Positions 1 to 7,861 of a stretch of DNA of 64,000 nucleotides are shown in pieces (the first letter of the stretch is position 1; each line of letters opens with the position of its first letter). The notes under the pieces are model-generated. The model had not been told where the DNA came from and did no database searches. It worked only from the letters and a program-made list of their open reading frames with translations. The position numbers and the translations under genes are program-made. The DNA is from G020348385 sp964538085. GTDB lineage: Bacteria > Acidobacteriota > Aminicenantia > Aminicenantales > Aminicenantaceae. The stretch covers positions 1-64,000 of the forward strand of contig CAZIDF010000019.1 of NCBI GenBank assembly GCA_964538085.1, written 5' to 3'.

Positions 1-14
1 CGATTTATCGTGTT

Positions 15-30
15 TGTTCGCTGGTGAACA
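15..30 (+). promoter_or_regulatory. Putative enhancer (UAS) dyad for a sigma-54 activator
   Basis: The dyad is TGTTC, six bases, GAACA, which also fits the TGT-N10-ACA spacing known for NifA-type upstream activator sites. Its centre lies about 110 bp before the start predicted from the sigma-54 element at 106-121. The half-site GAACACTT occurs at 26-33 and again at 48-55. The protein that binds is not in the window. The link to an enhancer-binding protein is inferred from spacing. Confidence 0.35.
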
Positions 31-105
31 CTTGCTGTTGCCATATCGAACACTTTTTTCGTGGGAAATTCCCTGTTTTGCATCCGCCACACCTGTAATC
101 AACAA

Positions 106-121
106 TGGCATAATTTTTGCT
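106..121 (+). promoter_or_regulatory. Sigma-54 (RpoN) -24/-12 promoter
   Basis: The 16 bases TGGCATAATTTTTGCT match the sigma-54 pattern TGGCAYR-N4-TTGCW, with the invariant GG (107-108) and GC (119-120) separated by exactly ten bases. Transcription would start near 132, leaving a leader of about 16 nt that still holds the GAGGAA ribosome binding site (135-140) of the first permease. I inspected only the intergenic stretches for a second copy and found none as good. Confidence 0.6.
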
Positions 122-147
122 TTTAAGCGCGATAGAGGAACACAACT

Positions 148-2550
148 TTGCTGCGAAACTATTTGAAGACCGCTTTGAGGAACATCCGGAGAAACAGGAT
201 TTATTCTTTTATCAATATCCTGGGGCTTGCGATCGGAATAGCTTGCTTCCTCTTGATCGTATTCTACATTCAACACGAACGGAGTTATGACAGTTTCCAT
301 GAGCGAGGGGAAAATATCTATCAGGTTGTCCGGATAAATAAACAAGGAGATTGGCAGGAAGAGAGGGTGAATACGGGAGCTCCGCTTGCTCCTCTTATGG
401 TGGAAAATCTCTCTGGCATCGAGGAGGCTGTCCGGTTTACGTGCTTCCGGAATGATTTGATCGGCTTTGGAGAGAACCGGTTTATCGAAAGGCGCTTTTT
501 CTTTGCCGATGAATCGGTCTTCGATGTCTTCACGTTTCCTCTAGCTCTTGGTGATTCTTCAAGCGCTCTGAGTGAGCCCTTTACTGTGGTTTTGGCACCT
601 GGAGTGGCCCGGAAATATTTTGGCGATTTGGATCCGATCAACAAAGTTTTAACTTATTATTTCGGTGGCAAAGCAATTGATTTCCGTGTGACTGGCGTTC
701 TCGAAAAAATTCCCCAAAATTCTCACATCGATTTTGATTTTCTGGCATCGTATAAAAGCCTCCTGCCCATTGTCGGAGAATATTTCATCACCAAACACTG
801 GGACAGCCCCACCTGGACATATGTGCTTTTGAAAAAGGGCGTCAGCCCCCAGTCCATCGATTCCCTGCTGCCGGCTTTTACGGAAGAGCATGTGGATAAA
901 CGGAGTTTCACATCTGCTAATCACAAGCTGCTTCCCCTGAGAGATGTTTATTTTCATTCGCCCGGTCCTTCTATAGGCAGATGGGGTAACGTTCAGTATT
1001 TGTTCATTTTCACCGTTATTGCCGTATTCATTCTCCTGATCGCCTGCATTAACTTCATGAATCTCGCTACAGCCCGCTCTGGATCTCGGGCGAAAGAGAT
1101 CGGCATGCGGAAAGTTGTCGGTGCACAACGTTCCCAGATCGTGCGTCAATTCCTCGGGGAATCATTGGTTTATAGCACCCTGTCACTGATCTTGGCTGTG
1201 GTTCTCGTTGAAATTTTCCTGCCTCGTTTCTCGAACCTGGTGGGGCAGGAATTGAGAATTAACTATTTGCGGAACTTCCCGTATGTTCTGATTCTCTTGG
1301 TAACGACACTCCTGGTAGGTGTGATTGCCGGAAGCTATCCTGCTTTTTTTCTTTCTGCCTTCAAACCCGCCTCTGTTCTGAAAGGGAAGCTTCGCAGCGG
1401 AGGAGCGGCTGTATGGGTGCGGAAAGCCTTGGTGGTAGGCCAGTTTGTCATCTCGATCGCTTTGATCGCCGGGGCTGTATTCATTTTTCAGCAGATCGAA
1501 TTCGTCAAAAACAGGGACTTGGGATTCAAAAAAGAACAATTGATTACGGTTCCACTGCGTGACCGGTCTGTCCGCGGCAAGTACGAGCTGCTGAAAAACA
1601 AATGGCTTCAAAACACCAACATCCAGAACGTCACTGCAACCTCGATGGAACCCTGCGTTACATCCCAGAACGGGATCGACGTAAAGGCCAGGGGAGTGGA
1701 AGATCTGGATATCGGTATCATTTATGCGGATCATGATTATTGTCGAACGCTGGGAATCGATATGGCTGCCGGACGGGACTTTTCCACCAGCATATCGACA
1801 GATGCGAATGAGGCCATCCTGATCAATCGGACAGCTCTGGAGACACTGGGATGGCAGGAAGGAATCGGGGAGGAAATGGAGCTCTATTTCAGAGAAGGCG
1901 GCAAAATCATTCCGGTTTACCAGGGGAGGGTGGTTGGTGTGGTAGAAGATTTTAATTTTCGCGATCTCACCACCCCCATGCAGCCCATCTTGATAAAAAT
2001 CGATCCTAAACGGTATTACTATGCGTTAGTCAGGATCAATGGTACAAAAATAAACGAATCCATCCAACATATGAAAAAGGGCTGGCAGGAGCTGGCCTTT
2101 GATTACCCTTTTGAGTTCACTTTTCTCGAGGATGACATGAACGGTGTTTACCGGAGTGTGGAGACATTCGGTTCCATCACGCGCTATGGCACGTTCTGGG
2201 CAATTTTTATCGCCTGTCTCGGCCTTTTTGGATTGGCCTCTTTCACAGTCGAAAAAAGGACAAAGGAAATTGGAATCAGAAAAGTTCTAGGTGCCTCGAC
2301 TCCAGGAATCATGGCGTTGATAAACAAAGATTTTCTCAGGTTGGTTATCCTCTCCAATGTCATAGCTTGGCCGATCGCTTACTACGGCATGACCCGGTTT
2401 CTCCAATATTTTGCATACAGGATAAGCATCCAGGTTTGGGCCTTTCTTCTAGCGGGCGGGTTTGCCCTTTTGGTCTCTTTTATCACGGTCACCTTTCAGG
2501 CTGTCAAGGCAGCCGTGCTCAATCCGTCCAAGACATTGAGGTACGAATGA
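148..2550 (+). CDS. FtsX/MacB-family ABC transporter permease 1
   Basis: 800-residue inner-membrane permease of the duplicated FtsX type. One membrane segment near residues 19-41 is followed by a MacB-like periplasmic domain. A three-helix FtsX block (about 285-400) carries the cytoplasmic motif KEIGMRKVVGAQR, and a second membrane/periplasmic/FtsX half carries TKEIGIRKVLGAS. The C-terminus is LRYE, as in all five paralogs here. Family members use ATP hydrolysis on the cytoplasmic side to drive extracytoplasmic work (efflux, lipoprotein or envelope functions); the substrate is unknown. The start is TTG at 148, seven bases after GAGGAA. It is the first gene of the operon behind the sigma-54 element. 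Its ATPase is probably the one at 10320. Confidence 0.9.
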   Translation: MLRNYLKTALRNIRRNRIYSFINILGLAIGIACFLLIVFYIQHERSYDSFHERGENIYQVVRINKQGDWQEERVNTGAPLAPLMVENLSGIEEAVRFTCFRNDLIGFGENRFIERRFFFADESVFDVFTFPLALGDSSSALSEPFTVVLAPGVARKYFGDLDPINKVLTYYFGGKAIDFRVTGVLEKIPQNSHIDFDFLASYKSLLPIVGEYFITKHWDSPTWTYVLLKKGVSPQSIDSLLPAFTEEHVDKRSFTSANHKLLPLRDVYFHSPGPSIGRWGNVQYLFIFTVIAVFILLIACINFMNLATARSGSRAKEIGMRKVVGAQRSQIVRQFLGESLVYSTLSLILAVVLVEIFLPRFSNLVGQELRINYLRNFPYVLILLVTTLLVGVIAGSYPAFFLSAFKPASVLKGKLRSGGAAVWVRKALVVGQFVISIALIAGAVFIFQQIEFVKNRDLGFKKEQLITVPLRDRSVRGKYELLKNKWLQNTNIQNVTATSMEPCVTSQNGIDVKARGVEDLDIGIIYADHDYCRTLGIDMAAGRDFSTSISTDANEAILINRTALETLGWQEGIGEEMELYFREGGKIIPVYQGRVVGVVEDFNFRDLTTPMQPILIKIDPKRYYYALVRINGTKINESIQHMKKGWQELAFDYPFEFTFLEDDMNGVYRSVETFGSITRYGTFWAIFIACLGLFGLASFTVEKRTKEIGIRKVLGASTPGIMALINKDFLRLVILSNVIAWPIAYYGMTRFLQYFAYRISIQVWAFLLAGGFALLVSFITVTFQAVKAAVLNPSKTLRYE

Positions 2551-2587
2551 GAGCGTCTGCCGAGGATAAAGATGGAGGTCTTGAGAT

Positions 2588-2650
2588 ATGAATAAAATGA
2601 TTTGGGTTTGGGCGGCGATTATTTTATTGGTACTTTTTTTTCTGAGTTGA
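2588..2650 (+). CDS. 20-residue single-helix membrane peptide (small ORF)
   Basis: The ORF encodes MNKMIWVWAAIILLVLFFLS and stops at TGA 2648-2650. GGAGG at 2574-2578 lies nine bases before the ATG. After Lys3 the peptide is entirely hydrophobic, as expected for one transmembrane helix with its N-terminus inside. It sits in the 130-bp gap between permeases 1 and 2, on the same strand. Tiny one-helix subunits such as KdpF or CydX stabilise larger membrane complexes, so a permease accessory role is possible. That role is inference; chance cannot be excluded for 21 codons. Confidence 0.45.
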   Translation: MNKMIWVWAAIILLVLFFLS

Positions 2651-2680
2651 ATGAACATTGACCCATAGTTGGAGATCGAG

Positions 2681-5083
2681 ATGTTTAAAAACTATCTGAA
2701 AATCGCGTTTCGGAACATCATAAAGCAAAAGCTCTTCTCCCTGATCACGGTCTTTGGTTTGGCCGTTGGCATAACTTGTTGCTTATTGATCATGCTGTAT
2801 GTCAAGCAGGAACTCAGTTATGATACATTTTATCCCAACGCGGATTATATCTATCGTATCGGCCATACGGATATTCGTCCCACGCGCACAGGCATGAGTG
2901 CCGCAACACCTACCCCCATTGCACCGGCGCTTGAGGCGGAATATCCGGAAATAGAACATATCACCCGGGTCTATTTCGATTCTGGAGTCCTCTTCGAGTA
3001 TGAGGAAAAGCAGATTTATGAAGACCGAGTAATATACGCGGATCCTGAGTTTTTCGATGTTTTTCCGTTTCCACTCCTCAAAGGAGATATAGCCCACCTC
3101 CTGGATACTCCTCAATCCATGGTTATCACAGCTTCGATGGCAGAGAAATATTTTGGTGATGAAGATCCTATAGGGAAAACTCTCCAAGTCAATAAGCAGA
3201 ATAACTTCATGGTTACAGGCGTTATGGAAGATGTGCCTGTCAATTCCCACTATCATTTCGATTTTGTCATCTCTTTTCTTGCCAAGAATGAACAAAACTT
3301 CGGAATGTGGCTCAATATGTGGACGGGATTCACCACCCTGTATACCTATGCCGTTTTATCAAAAAATATTAACGTCGGGGAATTCCAAACCCGAATCGAG
3401 GACATCATCACCCGTCATTCGGGAAAACGTCCCGATATCGAGAGGAAAACGTTTTTGCAGCCCCTAAAGAGCATTTATCTCCATTCGCACATAGAGGATG
3501 AGATCGAAACGAATAATTTTATCTCCAATCTCATCATCCTCTCGACGATTGCATTCCTTATCCTGATCATTGCCTGTATCAATTACATGAACTTGGCCAC
3601 AGCCCAGTCCTCCAAGAGGGCCCGGGAAGTGGGCATGCGGAAAGTCTTGGGAGCCCAGCGATACCAGCTTATCAAGCAGTTTATAGGAGAATCCCTTCTT
3701 CTTACTCTGGTGGCCATGTTTATCTCGATAGCCTCAGTCGAATTGCTTCTGCCTTTCTTTTCTGCTTTGGTAGGAAAACCTGTAGAATTCCACTACGGTC
3801 AAAATATCTTATTTTTGGCCGGATTTTTCCTCGTTGCCCTGCTGGTCGGTGTCATTTCCAGTGTTTATCCGGCCGTTTTTTTGTCCAGGCATCAGCCCAT
3901 CAAGACGTTGAAAGGCATCAAAGAAACGGCCAAGACCTCGTTCGGACAAATCATATTTAAAAGATCGTTGGTCGTCATCCAGTTTGTCGTTTCAATCCTG
4001 TTGATCGTGTGCACACTGATTATCAATCAACAATTGAAATTTATGAGGTCTGCCCATTTGGGGTTTGACAAGGAGCACATGATCACCGTGCCCGTTCAAT
4101 CCGATTCCGGACGAAAACAATATGAGGCGATAAAAAACGAGCTTCTGGCCAATCCAGAGGTCATAGGAGCGACAGCCTGCTTGCGGGCGCCTATTTCGGG
4201 AAATGTCATTGTGACCTATGGACGCCCAGCAGGCGCAAGTCGAGAGCAGGCTTTTCTTGTCTATCACAATTTTGTCGACATGGATTACATGGATAATTTC
4301 GGGATCGAGCTGGCAGCTGGAAGGAAGTTTTCGAGAGAATTCGCCACGGATGTCAAGGAAGCATTCATTGTCAACGAGGCGACGGTCCGAAAATCCGGTT
4401 TTTCGTCTGCCGAAGAGGCCATAAACAAGAGATTCCAAACTGGATTGGGAATACAAGGCACGATCATCGGTGTCATGAAGGACTTTCACATGTCTTCCTT
4501 CCATGAAGAGATCGAACCGATGATCTTTAGCTTCGATCCCGAATATTTCTGGGAAATAAATGTCAAAATAAGTTCGGATAATATCCAGGGAACCCTCGCA
4601 TCGATGGAAAAAACGTTCAAAAGATTTCTTCCCGATTATCCGTTCAACTTTTCCTTTTTGGATGAGGATATCAATGCACTCTATCTTGGAGAAGAACAGA
4701 CAGGGAAGATCATTCGGACATTTTCTCTTATCGCTATTCTCATCGCATGTCTGGGTCTATTCGGTCTGGCCGCCTTTGCCGCGGAAAAACGTACCAAAGA
4801 GATCGGCATCCGGAAGGTTCTGGGAGCGACATCTTCCAACATCATGTTTCTCCTTTCCACGGAATTCACCAAGTGGGTTTTAATAGCAAATGTTCTAGCC
4901 TGGCCAATCGCTTATTTTGCCATGAACAATTGGCTTCAGGGATTTGCTTACCGTATCAGCATAAAGCCCTGGCCATTCGTACTGGGTGCTTTGCTTTCAT
5001 TCACCATTGCCATGGTGACAGTCAGCTATCAGGCTCTCAAATCTGCCGTGTCCGATCCTGTGGAAAGCCTTAGGTATGAATGA
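2681..5083 (+). CDS. FtsX/MacB-family ABC transporter permease 2
   Basis: About 800-residue paralog of permease 1 with the same order: N-terminal helix, MacB-like periplasmic domain, FtsX helices with REVGMRKVLGAQR, then a second half with TKEIGIRKVLGAT and the C-terminal LRYE. An in-frame TTG lies at 2669, but ATG 2681 is preferred. GGAG at 2671-2674 is six bases upstream of it, and the protein then begins MFKNYLKIAFRN like its paralogs. The same context GGAGATCGA-K-ATG precedes the ATPase at 10320. The substrate is unknown. Sequence divergence from permease 1 indicates an old duplication. Confidence 0.9.
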   Translation: MFKNYLKIAFRNIIKQKLFSLITVFGLAVGITCCLLIMLYVKQELSYDTFYPNADYIYRIGHTDIRPTRTGMSAATPTPIAPALEAEYPEIEHITRVYFDSGVLFEYEEKQIYEDRVIYADPEFFDVFPFPLLKGDIAHLLDTPQSMVITASMAEKYFGDEDPIGKTLQVNKQNNFMVTGVMEDVPVNSHYHFDFVISFLAKNEQNFGMWLNMWTGFTTLYTYAVLSKNINVGEFQTRIEDIITRHSGKRPDIERKTFLQPLKSIYLHSHIEDEIETNNFISNLIILSTIAFLILIIACINYMNLATAQSSKRAREVGMRKVLGAQRYQLIKQFIGESLLLTLVAMFISIASVELLLPFFSALVGKPVEFHYGQNILFLAGFFLVALLVGVISSVYPAVFLSRHQPIKTLKGIKETAKTSFGQIIFKRSLVVIQFVVSILLIVCTLIINQQLKFMRSAHLGFDKEHMITVPVQSDSGRKQYEAIKNELLANPEVIGATACLRAPISGNVIVTYGRPAGASREQAFLVYHNFVDMDYMDNFGIELAAGRKFSREFATDVKEAFIVNEATVRKSGFSSAEEAINKRFQTGLGIQGTIIGVMKDFHMSSFHEEIEPMIFSFDPEYFWEINVKISSDNIQGTLASMEKTFKRFLPDYPFNFSFLDEDINALYLGEEQTGKIIRTFSLIAILIACLGLFGLAAFAAEKRTKEIGIRKVLGATSSNIMFLLSTEFTKWVLIANVLAWPIAYFAMNNWLQGFAYRISIKPWPFVLGALLSFTIAMVTVSYQALKSAVSDPVESLRYE

Positions 5084-5103
5084 TGAATAAGGGGAATTGA
5101 ATC

Positions 5104-7482
5104 ATGTTTCTGAATTATGTGAAAATCGCATGGCGAAATATCAAGAGATACAAAGGGTATTCCTTTATCAATATCTTCGGCCTTGCCGTGGGTTTAGCCT
5201 GCTGTATCCTCATCCTTCTTTGGGTTCAAGATGAGCTGAGCTATGACCGTTTTCACACGAATGGAGACAAACTGTATCGAATTGTCACAGAATTCCACAA
5301 AACAGAACCTGTGACGCACTATTGGCCGGTTTGTGCTCCGCTGGCTCCTGCCCTGAAGCAGGAATATCCTGAAGTCGCCAGGGCCACACGTTTCACCCAG
5401 TTGAGAAGAGGTCAGTTGGTCAAATTCGGAGAAAAAAAATTCTTGGAGTCTATGATCTGCCTGACAGATCCTGATTTTTTCGCCATGTTTACCTTTCCTT
5501 TTCTTGAAGGAGATCCCCAAACAGCCCTTTCCAATCCCGACTCCATCGTTCTAGTGGAATCGGCCTCTTCCAAGTATTTTGGTGATGAAAATCCGATCGG
5601 CAAGGTCCTCAACATCAACAATCAACACGACTTCACTGTTACTGGAATTGTGAAGGAGATCCCTGAAAATTCCACTATTCAGTTCGATTTTCTGTTGCCG
5701 TTCGTCCGTATCGAAGATTTTGAAACAGCATGGGCTGTTTTGGATAATTGGACGCTCAGCGGGTTCGCCACGTATCTCCAGCTTGAAAAAACAGCATCTG
5801 CAGATGCGCTGGAAAACAAGATCGCCTATTATCTAAAAAAACATGTCCCCGAATCAGAAGACGTTATTTATCTCCAGCCTTTTGAGGACATCCATCTGTA
5901 TTCCTCACAAATACAGTTCGGTGTCGAGGGCCAGGGAGATATCACCTATGTTTACATCTTCTCTCTTGTCGCTTTTTTTGTCTTGGTCATCGCCTGTATC
6001 AATTTCATGAATCTTGCCACCGCGCGGTCAGCCACCCGTGCTAGAGAAGTGGGATTGAGGAAAGTTGTCGGAGCCAAACGTTCCCAACTCATCAGGCAAT
6101 TTTTTTCTGAATCAGTGGGCATGGCTTTACTCTCCTTGATTCTTGCTGTGGTTCTGGTCGAGCTGTTTCTTCCAGTCTTTGCAAACCTTTCCGGAAAGAC
6201 CCTGGTTTTGAATTTATCCAGTCACCTCCATATCGTGTTGGCCATAATCATCCTAACTCTGTTCACCGGTTTCCTATCAGGAACCTATCCAGCGCTGTTC
6301 CTTTCTTCTCTCAGGCCTGTTAAAGTCCTGAAGGGAACGCTCAAATCAGAAGGACGGGGCTTCATATTCAGGCGGATCCTTGTGGTCTCACAATTTTCTC
6401 TTTCCATTCTGCTCATCATCTGTACGATCGTTGTCTCTCGCCAGATTGGCTATATGCAAAATAAAAAACTGGGTTTTGACAGGGAGCGTGTGGTTTATCT
6501 TCCGATAAGAGAAGAGCTGTCCGAGAGATATGAGACATTGAAAACTGAATTGGTCAAAAAGGCAGGCATCATGAATGTGGCAGCCTCTTCCAGTTTGCCC
6601 ACATCCGGCGTGATCCTCACGACGGATAAAGTGTCTTGGGAAGGCAAAAATCCAGAGGATAATGTCGTTTTGGAAGTCACTTCCACAGGCTACGATTTTA
6701 TCGAGACATTCGACATGAAAGTGGTCGAAGGGAGAAGTTTTTCCAAAGAATTTTTGACGGATGAGGAAGAAGCCATCGTGATCAACGAAACGGCCAAGAA
6801 GATCATCGGAATGGAAAATCCGGTAGGAAAACAGCTGATTTTTGGCGATTCGGCCACAACCATTATCGGAGTCGTCAAAGATTATCATTTCAAATCCATG
6901 CACAGCGAGATAGAACCCTTGATCATGGCCATCGTTCCCAGCCTCTACCGGTATATTTTCATCAAGCTGGAATCTGGAGATATCCCGAATTCATTGGCCA
7001 ATATTGAAAAGACTTGGAACAGGGTCATTCCCGAGACTCCGTTTGAGTACCATTTTTTGGATGAGGCCTATGATAAACTCTATCGATCGGAAATGCGCAT
7101 GGGGACTCTGTTCAATTACTTCACCGTTTTAGGCATATTGATTTCCTGTTTGGGGTTGTTCGGTCTGGCATCCTTCATGGCAGAGAAACGGACAAAAGAG
7201 ATCGGCGTCCGGAAAGTTCTAGGGGCATCGCTTTCTGGGATAGTGCTGCTGCTGAATAAGCAATTTGCCCGATGGGTTTTGATAGCCAATTTACTGTCTT
7301 GGCCGGTCGCGTATTACGCTATGTCCAGGTGGCTCCAGGGATTTGCCTATCGAATAAACCTGGGGATCTGGATTTTTGTTCTGGCCGCATCCATCGCTTT
7401 GGTGATTGCCGTGATGACTGTCAGCTATCAATCCGTCAAAGCCGCTCTGGCCAATCCTGCGGAGTCATTGAGGTACGAATAA
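5104..7482 (+). CDS. FtsX/MacB-family ABC transporter permease 3
   Basis: 792-residue permease with two FtsX halves: REVGLRKVVGAKR in the first, TKEIGVRKVLGAS in the second, and C-terminal LRYE. It starts at ATG 5104, only 20 bp after permease 2, so co-transcription is very likely. The N-terminus MFLNYVKIAWRNIKRYKGYSF has the conserved amphipathic stretch before the first helix. The two large domains between membrane segments (about residues 45-275 and 450-660) should be periplasmic. Function by family: mechanotransmission or efflux permease. The individual role is unknown. Confidence 0.9.
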   Translation: MFLNYVKIAWRNIKRYKGYSFINIFGLAVGLACCILILLWVQDELSYDRFHTNGDKLYRIVTEFHKTEPVTHYWPVCAPLAPALKQEYPEVARATRFTQLRRGQLVKFGEKKFLESMICLTDPDFFAMFTFPFLEGDPQTALSNPDSIVLVESASSKYFGDENPIGKVLNINNQHDFTVTGIVKEIPENSTIQFDFLLPFVRIEDFETAWAVLDNWTLSGFATYLQLEKTASADALENKIAYYLKKHVPESEDVIYLQPFEDIHLYSSQIQFGVEGQGDITYVYIFSLVAFFVLVIACINFMNLATARSATRAREVGLRKVVGAKRSQLIRQFFSESVGMALLSLILAVVLVELFLPVFANLSGKTLVLNLSSHLHIVLAIIILTLFTGFLSGTYPALFLSSLRPVKVLKGTLKSEGRGFIFRRILVVSQFSLSILLIICTIVVSRQIGYMQNKKLGFDRERVVYLPIREELSERYETLKTELVKKAGIMNVAASSSLPTSGVILTTDKVSWEGKNPEDNVVLEVTSTGYDFIETFDMKVVEGRSFSKEFLTDEEEAIVINETAKKIIGMENPVGKQLIFGDSATTIIGVVKDYHFKSMHSEIEPLIMAIVPSLYRYIFIKLESGDIPNSLANIEKTWNRVIPETPFEYHFLDEAYDKLYRSEMRMGTLFNYFTVLGILISCLGLFGLASFMAEKRTKEIGVRKVLGASLSGIVLLLNKQFARWVLIANLLSWPVAYYAMSRWLQGFAYRINLGIWIFVLAASIALVIAVMTVSYQSVKAALANPAESLRYE

Positions 7483-7576
7483 TGATTAGGGGCTGTCATA
7501 TCTGGGACATCCAAATGAGGCAGTTGTAGGGTGGTACCTGATGGGACGTTCCCACTAGAAAAAAAGGAGGATTGAG

Positions 7577-7861
7577 ATGAAAGAAGTTGTGCTTCAGATA
7601 CCGACTCTGGAATCAGAGCAAAATATCGACATCGAGGTAAAGATCAACGGGAAAAAAAGGACCTTGCACTACAGGGTAGAGATCATAGCCTGGGAAGATT
7701 ACGATGAAGAAACCGCGGATAGGGTCGATGTGATTAAAAGAGTTATAAGGCAGTATGATAAGGATTGGAGGTTGATCGAGATCGGGATGCCCACGGACAC
7801 ACACATTCCGATCATGTTTCGAAAACGGCGCGAGGTCAAGGTTGAGGAGGCCGATGTTTAG
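7577..7861 (+). CDS. Hypothetical 94-residue soluble protein coupled to permease 4
   Basis: I do not recognise this family. The protein has no signal peptide or membrane segment. It is charged and has an N-terminal beta-like part (residues 1-40) followed by a possible helix around 55-65 (ADRVDVIKRVIRQ). It has a strong AAGGAGG site (7564-7570). Its last codons and stop (7859-7861) overlap the ATG of permease 4 at 7854 by 8 nt, which suggests translational coupling. The position inside the permease operon suggests a cytoplasmic partner of the transporter, but nothing in the sequence proves this. Confidence 0.75.
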   Translation: MKEVVLQIPTLESEQNIDIEVKINGKKRTLHYRVEIIAWEDYDEETADRVDVIKRVIRQYDKDWRLIEIGMPTDTHIPIMFRKRREVKVEEADV

